A stretch of DNA of 64,000 nucleotides from Psychrobacter sp. PG1. GTDB lineage: Bacteria; Pseudomonadota; Gammaproteobacteria; Pseudomonadales; Moraxellaceae. The notes under the pieces are model-generated. The model was not told the origin of the DNA. It was given only the letters and a program-made list of their open reading frames with translations, and did not search any database. The stretch spans positions 79,589-143,588 of the forward strand of contig NZ_JABUZG010000083.1 in assembly GCF_014897815.1 (NCBI RefSeq), in the 5' to 3' direction. The translations under genes and the position numbers were made by a program. Positions within the stretch are counted from its first letter, which is position 1, and each line of letters opens with the position of its first letter. Below are positions 56,332 to 64,000 of the stretch, piece after piece.

Positions 56332-56819
56332 TTTATATGAAGGCGCAGGATAGACAGAACTTAGTCCGACTGGTGTTAATATGCTAGCATAGGTTGAATG
56401 TTTCCAATTCAGTTTCTTATGATTTAATACAGTGGGAGTTACCGTTGATGCTGTGCGCTGTGACATATAGTCAAAGAAGTCTAAAACGGGTACAAGGTAG
56501 CCGACTTCAGATTGTAAAAATATTACCCCTAAGCAGAGTAACGCCGTAGCCGTTTAGCAGTTCTCTGACTATACATAGCCTTTCGTATTTGCAAAACCAA
56601 TATATTAGCTTGGACTATGATAATAGAAGATTGTGGCGATGTCGTACATCAGCCGATATACTGGTAGTATATCTCCCATGTACTTGTCAATAATGTGTAT
56701 TTCTATATAGACTATCACTGATTAGCAAACGACAAAAAACCACCTAACAGCCCTTTTTTCTGGTGGCCATTAGATGGTTTTTTATTGTCTCAGTATGTTG
56801 AGCGGTTGTTAAGTCTTAA
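56332..56819. other. Spacer between pilin locus and fdxA
   Basis: About 490 bases. A minus-strand frame at 56257-56466 was considered but has no support. Apart from the fdxA terminator at 56734-56783 nothing was recognised. The stretch may be decayed DNA, as the pilin locus is a likely recombination site. Confidence 0.4.
56734..56783 (-). terminator. Terminator after fdxA
   Basis: On the minus strand, arms AAACCATCTAATGGC and a complement (GCTGTTAGGTGGTTT) with a few mismatches enclose about 16 bases; T6 follows. It lies 37 bases beyond the fdxA stop. Confidence 0.75.
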
Positions 56820-57143
56820 CTACTTCTCTAAATACTGAATCTTACCTTCCACACCATCCCACTTTTCAGCTTCTGGCATTTGTCCTTTCATTTCTGTGAT
56901 GTTTGGCCATTTTTGTGCCAGCTCTTCGTTTAGCTGAGTAAACATCTCTTGCCCTTTTGGCACTTCATCTTCTGAGAAGATCGCATTGGCAGGGCATTCA
57001 GGCTCGCATAGCGCGCAGTCGATGCACTCGTCAGGATCGATGACGAGGAAGTTCGGGCCTTCATAAAAGCAGTCCACAGGACAGACTTCCACACAGTCGG
57101 TGTATTTGCAAAGAATGCAGTTATCTGTAACGACAAAGGTCAT
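56820..57143 (-). CDS. fdxA: 7Fe ferredoxin FdxA
   Basis: A 107-residue ferredoxin with one [3Fe-4S] and one [4Fe-4S] cluster. The first motif is [17 protein letters not shown] and the second [16 protein letters not shown], as in the Azotobacter FdI type. It transfers electrons in the cytoplasm. It lies directly downstream of mutS on the same strand; mutS-fdxA adjacency is known in pseudomonads and relatives, which supports orthology. Confidence 0.96.
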   Translation of the reverse strand: MTFVVTDNCILCKYTDCVEVCPVDCFYEGPNFLVIDPDECIDCALCEPECPANAIFSEDEVPKGQEMFTQLNEELAQKWPNITEMKGQMPEAEKWDGVEGKIQYLEK

Positions 57144-57349
57144 AGTGAGGTCTACCTGTTATTGGATTGGCTGATATAGTCCATCCCTTTTAAAAGAGTT
57201 ACTGTGCTCACCGTGCCTGAAGTATCATTGATACATCTGCACTTGGTTGCCTTGACCTTCTTTTAAATTGAATCAACGATAAGGGCTACATAGAATAGTT
57301 GGAAAATAAGGCACATTTTAACGCCTTTACGGCTAATTGACAATTCCCT

Positions 57350-60300
57350 TTAATGACTAATGATTTTCTTCAAATGATAGAGTAAATCATGCGCTTGTTT
57401 TGGCGTTAGGTTGTCAGGGTTTATTGCGCTTAGCTCATCCTGTAAGCTAAACAGCTGATTTTGCTGTGGAATATCAGTCATTATTTGAGATTGATTGGTA
57501 CGGCTTATATGCGCTTTCTCTGTTTCAGGACCATTAATAGGATCGCATTTATCATTTACTGACTTAGTTAATTCATTTTTGTCATCAACGGTTGTCACGT
57601 TTTCTACTTTAATAGGGTCTAATTTTAAGTTATCTGCTAAGTAGCGCTTGGCATCATCCAGTACTTGGGTAGGAATCCCTGCCATTTTTGCCACATGCAG
57701 ACCAAAACTAGAGCTTGCGGCACCATCCTTGATTTGGTGCAGTAGTAGCAGTTGACCGTCGATTTCACTGGCAGCGACATGGACGTTGCGGATAAGTTTG
57801 TCATTACTTCCACTGCTTTCTTTATAGTTTTCCGCCAATTTTGTCAGCTCAAAGTAGTGAGTGGCAAATAATGTCAGGCAGCCAATCTCTAGCAGTCGAT
57901 TAACGCAAGCATGAGCAATGGCCAAACCGTCAGTGGTTGCTGTACCACGTCCGACTTCATCCATGAGCACCAGCGATTTATTGGTTGCTTGATTGAGAAT
58001 ATTGGCAGTTTCAATCATTTCCACCATAAAGGTGGATTTGCCGCCTGCCAAATCGTCAGCTGAGCCAATGCGGGTAAAGATACGATCGATATCACCAATA
58101 TGAGCACGCGCAGCTGGTACAAAGCTGCCGCAATGCGCGAGTAGAACAATCAGCGCGGTTTGACGCATATAGGTCGATTTGCCACCCATATTAGGACCGG
58201 TAATCATCAACAGTCTTTCAGGGCTTTCGTGACTGCCTAAGGCACAATCATTGGCGACAAAATGGCTGCTATGTTTGGCAGGAGTATTACTGTGAGCATG
58301 AACAGGGTTTAGTGCGGCTTCGACGACGACATGACGACCTGCTTTGATGTCGATACTGGTTTGACTGTTATTATTCAAGCCGTTTTTTGAGTGACTATTT
58401 TCTAAGCCCCTATGTAAATTACTGCTTTCCATGACACTATCTAAGCTATTATTCTTTTTTGAGTCGTTACTCATGACTGGACGCTGCCAGTTATAAATAG
58501 TTGCCAGCTGCGCCCAATTACTAAGCACATCTATTTGCGCAACCGCAGCGCTGAGTTGTTGCAGTTCGGCTAAATGGTTGCTGAGTTCAGTTAAGAGTTC
58601 GTGATACAGCTGCTTTTCACGAGTTAATGCTAAGCTTTGCGCGCTTAGATATTCGGTTTCGACAGTCTTTAACTCGTCAGTGATAAATCGCTCACTGCTC
58701 TTCAGCGTTTGCCGCCGGATAAAATGTGCTGGTGCATTTTTTGCCTGCATCTTGGGCAATTCAAAATAAAAGCCGCTGACCTTGTTAAAACCCACTTTTA
58801 AACTGGGTAATTGGCTCTCTTGACGCGAGCATTCTACCATATCATCCAATGTCACTTGGATATTGTCATGCAGATGAGTCAGGCGATCAAACTCCGCATC
58901 AAAACCTGCGGCGAGCATGCCACCATCACGAATATGTGCGGGTGGCTCTGTGATAATGGCTCGCTCAATCAGCTCAGCGACTGTTTGTACGGCAGGTAAC
59001 TGTGCAGGCAATTGCTGTATCAACATCGGTAACAGTCCTGCCTGCTCATGGCTAATACCTGCATTCGTCAGTAGCGTCGTAAGCTGGGCGCTACTAGCAA
59101 TACCCTCAGCAAGTTTACGCAGGTCACGCGGCTTAGCGCTCATCAGACCAATACGGCTACTAATACGTTCCATATCGCCAATAACGTTTAAGGTTTCGCG
59201 CAATCTGGTAATTAATGAGATATTTCCCGAGCTTTGCTCAGACTGTTTATCAGTATTTAACAAACTGGTTATCGCATCTAAGCGCAAATTGATACGCGCA
59301 TGCTGACGCAGTGGGCGTTTCATTTGCTGCACCAGTAAGCGCCTACCCATCGGTGTTTGACAATGATTAAGTACAGATATCAATGAGGTTCCATTACTGC
59401 TAACGGGGGTAAATAGCTCAAGATTTTGCTGACTATTGGCATCGATAATTAAATAGTCGTCACTGTACTCAACGATAAGTTGGTTAAGCTGTGGCACGTG
59501 ACGCTGCTGAGTTTGCCGCGCATAATGTATTAATGCTGCACAGCTAGATTGGGCAAGAAGTGCGTCATTGATTCCTAGTCCATCGAGGCGTTGTACGTCA
59601 AACTGCTGGCAAAGAGTTGCGCTGGCATGCTCACGGTGGAAGTCATTTGCCGCCACTTCGATAATCGGACAGTCGAGATTTTGACGTAGCCACAGCATCC
59701 AATCTTCGTCGATACGGTCGTTAAGTGCTTCGCTAATGATACATTCACTGGGCGCAAAGCGTGCCAGTACCGTCAGCATTTGCGTTTGCAAATTTTTGAC
59801 ATCATCATGGCTATTATTATAGCTGGCACTCAGCGTTTGCGTCGTTAGTGTTCCAGCGGCTAAATCCATTTGGCTAATGGCAGCTTGCACAGGTTGTTTG
59901 CTGTTCGATTTAGGTATTTCGATATCAATGGCGACCACAGTTGGCGTATGATTGGGCGCAATTAAAGCATCATCAGTAATTGTTCCTGCGGTCAGGGTTT
60001 TAACCACTTCACGGCGCATAATGCTGCCAGCAGCAGATTTGCTTTTATCTTTTTTCTGCTTATCGCCCATCGTCGGAGCATTGGACGGGTTATTCGTGTT
60101 GTCAGTGCCAGTGGCTGATTCGTCAATTTGCTCACACACAACGACGGTTTGCCCAGCAGCTATCAACCTTGCCATGTAGCTATCGGCCGCATGAAAAGGC
60201 ACACCTGCCATGGCAATGGTATTGCCCGCTTTATCCGTACCACGGCGAGTCAAGGTGATGTCTAATATTTGTGCCGCGCGCTTGGCATCATCAAAAAATA

Positions 60301-60529
60301 ACTCATAAAAATCACCCATGCGGTACAGCAGTAACGCTTGTGGATAGTTGGCTTTCATGGTTAGATATTGCACCATCATCGGCGTATGATCTGCCAAGTG
60401 ATAAACGGTATCGCCTACCATCAACTGATCGGAGGTCAAAGGTGTCACGGTCTGTTGTTTTGATATTGCGTACTTTGAGGGAGTAGGTTTTTCGGCGTTA
60501 AGGTTTTGAGCGGATGGCTTAGCGGTCAT
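57350..60529 (-). CDS. mutS: DNA mismatch repair protein MutS
   Basis: Recognises base mismatches and starts repair with MutL. The 1059-residue protein is longer than E. coli MutS (853). The mismatch-contacting Phe-x-Glu is Phe74-Tyr-Glu76 in MGDFYELF. Walker A is GPNMGGKST at about residue 778, and the Walker B/signature region reads [16 protein letters not shown]. Extra length comes from an N-terminal extension of about 40 residues and three polar inserts: about 145-170 (Asn/Lys-rich), a Ser/Asn-rich one before the ATPase domain (about 690-730), and one of about 45 residues near the C-terminus. These look disordered and not functional losses. Confidence 0.95.
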   Translation of the reverse strand: MTAKPSAQNLNAEKPTPSKYAISKQQTVTPLTSDQLMVGDTVYHLADHTPMMVQYLTMKANYPQALLLYRMGDFYELFFDDAKRAAQILDITLTRRGTDKAGNTIAMAGVPFHAADSYMARLIAAGQTVVVCEQIDESATGTDNTNNPSNAPTMGDKQKKDKSKSAAGSIMRREVVKTLTAGTITDDALIAPNHTPTVVAIDIEIPKSNSKQPVQAAISQMDLAAGTLTTQTLSASYNNSHDDVKNLQTQMLTVLARFAPSECIISEALNDRIDEDWMLWLRQNLDCPIIEVAANDFHREHASATLCQQFDVQRLDGLGINDALLAQSSCAALIHYARQTQQRHVPQLNQLIVEYSDDYLIIDANSQQNLELFTPVSSNGTSLISVLNHCQTPMGRRLLVQQMKRPLRQHARINLRLDAITSLLNTDKQSEQSSGNISLITRLRETLNVIGDMERISSRIGLMSAKPRDLRKLAEGIASSAQLTTLLTNAGISHEQAGLLPMLIQQLPAQLPAVQTVAELIERAIITEPPAHIRDGGMLAAGFDAEFDRLTHLHDNIQVTLDDMVECSRQESQLPSLKVGFNKVSGFYFELPKMQAKNAPAHFIRRQTLKSSERFITDELKTVETEYLSAQSLALTREKQLYHELLTELSNHLAELQQLSAAVAQIDVLSNWAQLATIYNWQRPVMSNDSKKNNSLDSVMESSNLHRGLENSHSKNGLNNNSQTSIDIKAGRHVVVEAALNPVHAHSNTPAKHSSHFVANDCALGSHESPERLLMITGPNMGGKSTYMRQTALIVLLAHCGSFVPAARAHIGDIDRIFTRIGSADDLAGGKSTFMVEMIETANILNQATNKSLVLMDEVGRGTATTDGLAIAHACVNRLLEIGCLTLFATHYFELTKLAENYKESSGSNDKLIRNVHVAASEIDGQLLLLHQIKDGAASSSFGLHVAKMAGIPTQVLDDAKRYLADNLKLDPIKVENVTTVDDKNELTKSVNDKCDPINGPETEKAHISRTNQSQIMTDIPQQNQLFSLQDELSAINPDNLTPKQAHDLLYHLKKIISH

Positions 60530-61034
60530 GCAGAGTCTCTTATAATGCTTAAATGGGTTTTTTAGTCAGCTGGCGTTAAACGGACGACGGTATATACAGA
60601 TCAGTGTAAAAAATAGATGAGAAAAACACTCGCTTATGAGTGGTTGATTTGCAAGATTCTGGTTGATTTTTACCAAAATAGCTTTATTAAAGGGTCATCA
60701 TAGCGCGCAAATTTAGCAGTCGAAAAACTAAGAAGTGTGAAGTGTAATTACTATTTTAACACGTCCAGCCGCGCTTTTACGTCGGCAAATATCTACTCGC
60801 TGCCCTTGTATCCATCGGCGTCATAACCATATATAATGACGTCACACTTAATTGGGCGATACTTCATTAGGCGACACTTCATTAGGCAGTACCTTATTAA
60901 TCAGTACTTTGTTAAGAGGTGCTTTGTTAACAACAGGTACTTAGTCAGGTGATGACTGTAATGACAAGGCGGCAGCGGGCGAAGCTTTGGCTAATGCGCA
61001 CTAATTATCGAATATTTCCATAGGTCAAAAAATT
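60530..61034. other. Divergent spacer mutS / secA
   Basis: About 500 bases without a gene. It carries a degenerate tandem array of five 15-bp units at 60856-60930, upstream of secA. Promoters for both genes must be here. Confidence 0.5.
60856..60930 (+). repeat. Five degenerate 15-bp tandem units upstream of secA
   Basis: Units begin at 60856, 60871, 60886, 60901 and 60916: gcgatacttcattag, gcgacacttcattag, gcagtaccttattaa, tcagtactttgttaa, gaggtgctttgttaa. A shortened sixth (caacaggtacttag) may follow. The spacing is exactly 15 throughout, with more divergence toward the right. Confidence 0.8.
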
Positions 61035-63812
61035 ATGTTATCAAAGATTATAGGCAGTGTGGTTGGCACTAAAAATGACCGCGAATTAAAGCGCATGCGC
61101 AAAGTGGTCAGCAAAATCAACGCACAAGAGGCTGCGGTACAAGCCCTGTCTGATGAGCAATTACAACAAAAAACCGAAGAGTTTAAAGCACGACACCAAC
61201 AAGGTGAAAGCTTAGATGCATTACTACCCGAAGCGTTTGCCGTCTGCCGTGAAGCGTCATTACGCGTCAATGGCATGCGTCATTATGATGTGCAGCTGAT
61301 CGGTGGTATCACCTTGCACGAAGGCAAAATCGCTGAGATGAAAACGGGCGAAGGTAAAACCCTAATGGGTACTTTAGCGATGTACCTCAATGCCATCAGT
61401 GGTAAAGGTGTGCATTTGGTTACGGTCAACGATTATTTGGCGGCACGTGATGCTGAATTGAACCGTCCATTATTTGGCTTTTTGGGCATGACCGTCGGTG
61501 TCATTTATTCACAACAACCGCCGCAAGAAAAAATCGACGCTTATCAAGCGGATATTACTTACGGTACCAATAACGAATATGGCTTTGATTATCTGCGCGA
61601 TAACATGGTTTTTAGTTTAAAAGAGAAAAAGCAGCGTCCATTAAACTTCTGTATTATCGATGAAATTGACTCTATTTTAATCGATGAGGCTCGTACGCCG
61701 CTTATTATCTCAGGTCAAGCCGAAGATTCTTCACGTATGTACGCGCTGATTAATACCATTATCCCGGTGCTGATTCGCTCAAAAGACGAAGAGGCCAATA
61801 AGAATAACGAAGAAGAAGATTTCTGGATTGATGAAAAAAATCGTCAAATCGAAATCAGTGAAAAAGGCTATGAAAAAATTGAGCGCTTCTTAATCGAAGT
61901 CGGTGAGTTGGGTGAAAATGAAAGTTTATACAGCCCAAGCCGTTTGCCATTATTGGCTCACGTACAAGCTGCCATTCGCGCCCATCATGTGTTTGTTAAA
62001 AACGTCCACTATATCGTCGATGACGGCGAAGTGGTTATCGTTGATGAAAACACGGGTCGTACCATGCCGGGTCGCCGTTGGTCAGAAGGTCTGCATCAAG
62101 CGGTAGAAGCCAAAGAAAACGTCGAAATTCAAGCAGAAAACCAAACGCTTGCGACCACGACGTTCCAGAACTACTTCCGTTTGTATGAAAAACTATCAGG
62201 CATGACAGGTACCGCTGATACCGAAGCAGCAGAATTCAAATCAACTTATGACTTAGATGTCATCGTGATTCCAACGCACGAGCCGATTGCTCGTATCGAT
62301 ATGGATGATCAGATTTTCTTAACCAAGCTAGGCAAATACAAAGGTATTATTCGCGAAATTAAAGAGATTCAAGCAAAAGGTGCCCCAGTATTGGTTGGTA
62401 CGGCGACGATTGAAGCCAGTGAAGAGTTGTCTTATTTGCTCGATCAAGAGGGCGTCAAGCATAACGTCCTAAACGCCAAACAACACGAGCGTGAAGCCGA
62501 AATCATCGCGCAGGCGGGTAGTCCAAAGGCTGTGACGATTGCGACCAACATGGCAGGTCGTGGTACCGATATTATCCTTGGTGGTAACTGGCAATCGTTT
62601 ATTGAAGATATCGATTCGGTCAGTCCTGAAGAAATGGCACGCCTAAAAGCAGAGTGGCAAGTCAAACATGACCAAGTGGTCGCGGCTGGCGGTTTGCATA
62701 TCATTGGTTCTGAGCGTCACGAATCACGCCGTATCGATAACCAGTTACGTGGTCGTGCTGGTCGTCAGGGCGATCCTGGGATGTCGCGTTTCTTTTTATC
62801 GCTCGAAGATGACTTGATGCGTATCTTTGCTGGTGATCGCGTCGTAAATATGATGCGTGCCATGGGTCTTAAAGAAGATGAAGCCATTGAGCATAAGATG
62901 GTCTCAAAATCGATTGAAAATGCCCAAGGTAAAGTAGAAAGCCGCGATTTTGATGCGCGTAAAAATCTGTTGAAATATGATGACGTCGCCAATGAACAGC
63001 GTAAAGTGATCTATGGTCAGCGTGATGACTTGCTAGCAGAGATGGATTTGCTTGAAGCCATTGAGATTATGCACGAAGAAGTCTATAACGCCATGATTAA
63101 CCAGTTTATTCCACCAGGTTCTATCGATGACCAATGGAATATTGATGGCTTAGAAGACGAGCTTGAAAATGAATTTAAGATTGCGATGCCTATCAATGAT
63201 TGGCTCGATGAAGATCGCCGCTTAGACGAAGAAGGCTTACGTGCCAAAATCATCCAAACAGCTATCGATCGCTATCATAGCCGCCGTGAGCAGATGGGCG
63301 AAAAAGATGCTGCTCAGCTTGAGCGTCACTTTATGCTACAGAGCTTAGACAAGCATTGGAAAGAGCATTTGACCCAAATGGATCAGCTGCGTAAAGGCAT
63401 TCATCTGCGTGGTTATGCACAGAAAAACCCTGAGCAAGAATATAAGCGTGAATCATTTGAGCTGTTCCAAATGATGCTTGGCGCAATTAAATCTGAGACC
63501 GTTCAAGATTTATCACGTGTCCATATTCCGACTAAAGAAGAGCTAGAAGCGCTGGAAATACAGCAGCGTGAGAATGCTGCTCATATGCAAATGCAGTTCG
63601 AGCATAGTGATATTGATAATATGGATAGCGGAGCTGAAAAAGCCGCCGCGCAAAATCGTAATCTTGCTGGTAGTGCGGTCGCAGGTGCTATTGTGGGTAG
63701 TGGTAATAATGCCAATGAGGCAGACCCATACGCTGGTATGAATATCAGTCGTAACGCCCCATGCCCTTGTGGTTCAGGTCTTAAGTACAAGCAATGTCAT
63801 GGTAAAATATAG
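61035..63812 (+). CDS. secA: Preprotein translocase ATPase SecA
   Basis: Motor of the Sec pathway that pushes preproteins through SecYEG. The 925-residue protein has Walker A MKTGEGKT (residues 102-109), the preprotein cross-linking domain, the second nucleotide-binding fold with [15 protein letters not shown] and [20 protein letters not shown], and the C-terminal zinc motif [13 protein letters not shown] that binds SecB. An Ala/Gly/Asn-rich linker precedes this tail. The gene starts 505 bases from mutS, divergent, and ends in a strong terminator. Confidence 0.97.
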   Translation: MLSKIIGSVVGTKNDRELKRMRKVVSKINAQEAAVQALSDEQLQQKTEEFKARHQQGESLDALLPEAFAVCREASLRVNGMRHYDVQLIGGITLHEGKIAEMKTGEGKTLMGTLAMYLNAISGKGVHLVTVNDYLAARDAELNRPLFGFLGMTVGVIYSQQPPQEKIDAYQADITYGTNNEYGFDYLRDNMVFSLKEKKQRPLNFCIIDEIDSILIDEARTPLIISGQAEDSSRMYALINTIIPVLIRSKDEEANKNNEEEDFWIDEKNRQIEISEKGYEKIERFLIEVGELGENESLYSPSRLPLLAHVQAAIRAHHVFVKNVHYIVDDGEVVIVDENTGRTMPGRRWSEGLHQAVEAKENVEIQAENQTLATTTFQNYFRLYEKLSGMTGTADTEAAEFKSTYDLDVIVIPTHEPIARIDMDDQIFLTKLGKYKGIIREIKEIQAKGAPVLVGTATIEASEELSYLLDQEGVKHNVLNAKQHEREAEIIAQAGSPKAVTIATNMAGRGTDIILGGNWQSFIEDIDSVSPEEMARLKAEWQVKHDQVVAAGGLHIIGSERHESRRIDNQLRGRAGRQGDPGMSRFFLSLEDDLMRIFAGDRVVNMMRAMGLKEDEAIEHKMVSKSIENAQGKVESRDFDARKNLLKYDDVANEQRKVIYGQRDDLLAEMDLLEAIEIMHEEVYNAMINQFIPPGSIDDQWNIDGLEDELENEFKIAMPINDWLDEDRRLDEEGLRAKIIQTAIDRYHSRREQMGEKDAAQLERHFMLQSLDKHWKEHLTQMDQLRKGIHLRGYAQKNPEQEYKRESFELFQMMLGAIKSETVQDLSRVHIPTKEELEALEIQQRENAAHMQMQFEHSDIDNMDSGAEKAAAQNRNLAGSAVAGAIVGSGNNANEADPYAGMNISRNAPCPCGSGLKYKQCHGKI

Positions 63813-63885
63813 CATTCATAAGCGAATATTGATAATAAACACTTAAGCATTGCTGCTTATATATCTTTAATATTCGTTAGTCTCA

Positions 63886-63918
63886 AAAGCCCTTATCTAA
63901 AATAGATAAGGGCTTTTC
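63886..63918 (+). terminator. Terminator after secA
   Basis: A perfect 15-bp stem (aaaagcccttatcta with tagataagggctttt) and a 3-base loop, with A and T tracts on the flanks; it could work in both directions. Confidence 0.9.
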
Positions 63919-63962
63919 TGTATTTGCTCACATTCTTTGTCTCTAAATTATCTTGAATCGAC

Positions 63963-64000
63963 TAGGGCGTGTTGAACATTGGGAATAAAACGATGGCAAA
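63963..64000. repeat. End of a related element at the window edge
   Basis: The sequence tagggcgtgttgaacattgg shares its first 10 bases with the MITE terminal repeat but then diverges (ttgaacatt rather than cctcaattc). It may be the end of a different element using a related terminal repeat. It is cut off by the window border, so nothing more can be said. Confidence 0.4.

Noticed and set aside
56257..56466. 69-codon minus-strand frame between the pilin and fdxA
   Set aside because: No homology, ribosome-binding site or coding pattern could be supported; it may be decayed DNA.

Overview
The window reads as chromosomal DNA of a Psychrobacter-like member of the Moraxellaceae (Gammaproteobacteria). 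This rests on protein-level impressions: the gene set with rpoN-hpf, a TusA-like gene divergent from a BepA-like M48 protease, rpsU-yqeY near tsaD, fdxA-mutS, a wax ester synthase/DGAT, scattered gspE/gspF/gspG, and a type IV pilus minor-pilin operon ending in two pilE-like genes. Base composition is moderate to low G+C, with A+T-rich spacers. No ribosomal RNA operon, CRISPR array, prophage or complete insertion sequence was seen.

Layout. 1-8.3 kb holds regulatory and housekeeping genes (rpoN, hpf, thiS, a DUF423 protein, rpoH, a TusA-like protein, the M48 protease, yqeY, rpsU). 8.7-11.5 kb holds two lipoproteins (one a c-type cytochrome), tsaD and crcB. 11.55-12.9 kb is an A+T-rich accessory islet with an overlooked 58-residue membrane protein and an orphan SUKH (SMI1/KNR4) protein. 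12.9-16.9 kb holds metR and a potABC spermidine importer without potD. 17.5-31.9 kb is metabolism and envelope: carbonic anhydrase, gloA, mscS, cytochrome c', hemF, ribA, dxs, suhB, WS/DGAT, thiG, gspE, an exported RidA and a DUF4442 protein. 32.3-35.4 kb is a McrBC-type restriction pair. 35.6-36.0 kb is a Pro-Arg-His tRNA cluster behind a near-consensus sigma-70 promoter, with a decayed coding remnant abutting tRNA-His. 36.5-44.2 kb holds an AraC-type regulator, an unrecognised protein, gspF, gspG, and a free-standing DsbD N-terminal domain directly upstream of full-length dsbD. 44.6-46.9 kb holds pldA and comF. 47.3-56.3 kb is the type IV pilus block (fimT-like, pilV, pilW, pilX, pilY1, two pilE-like genes, then the major pilin). 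56.8-63.8 kb holds fdxA, mutS and secA.

How parts connect. The window encodes sigma-54 itself and shows sigma-54 type -24/-12 elements upstream of the major pilin gene and, with one mismatch, upstream of the minor-pilin operon. SecA, the periplasmic thiol system (DsbD plus its extra N-terminal domain), type II secretion components, PldA, MscS, BepA-like protease and sigma-32 together make this an envelope- and export-rich region.

Repeats. A 170-200 bp element with terminal inverted repeats and flanking TA (MITE-like) is present in three near-complete copies, one roughly 50 bp internally deleted copy and one solo end. A further related end lies at the right edge. Short degenerate tandem arrays with 12, 15 or 16 bp units lie in several gene upstream regions (hpf, the M48 protease, secA).
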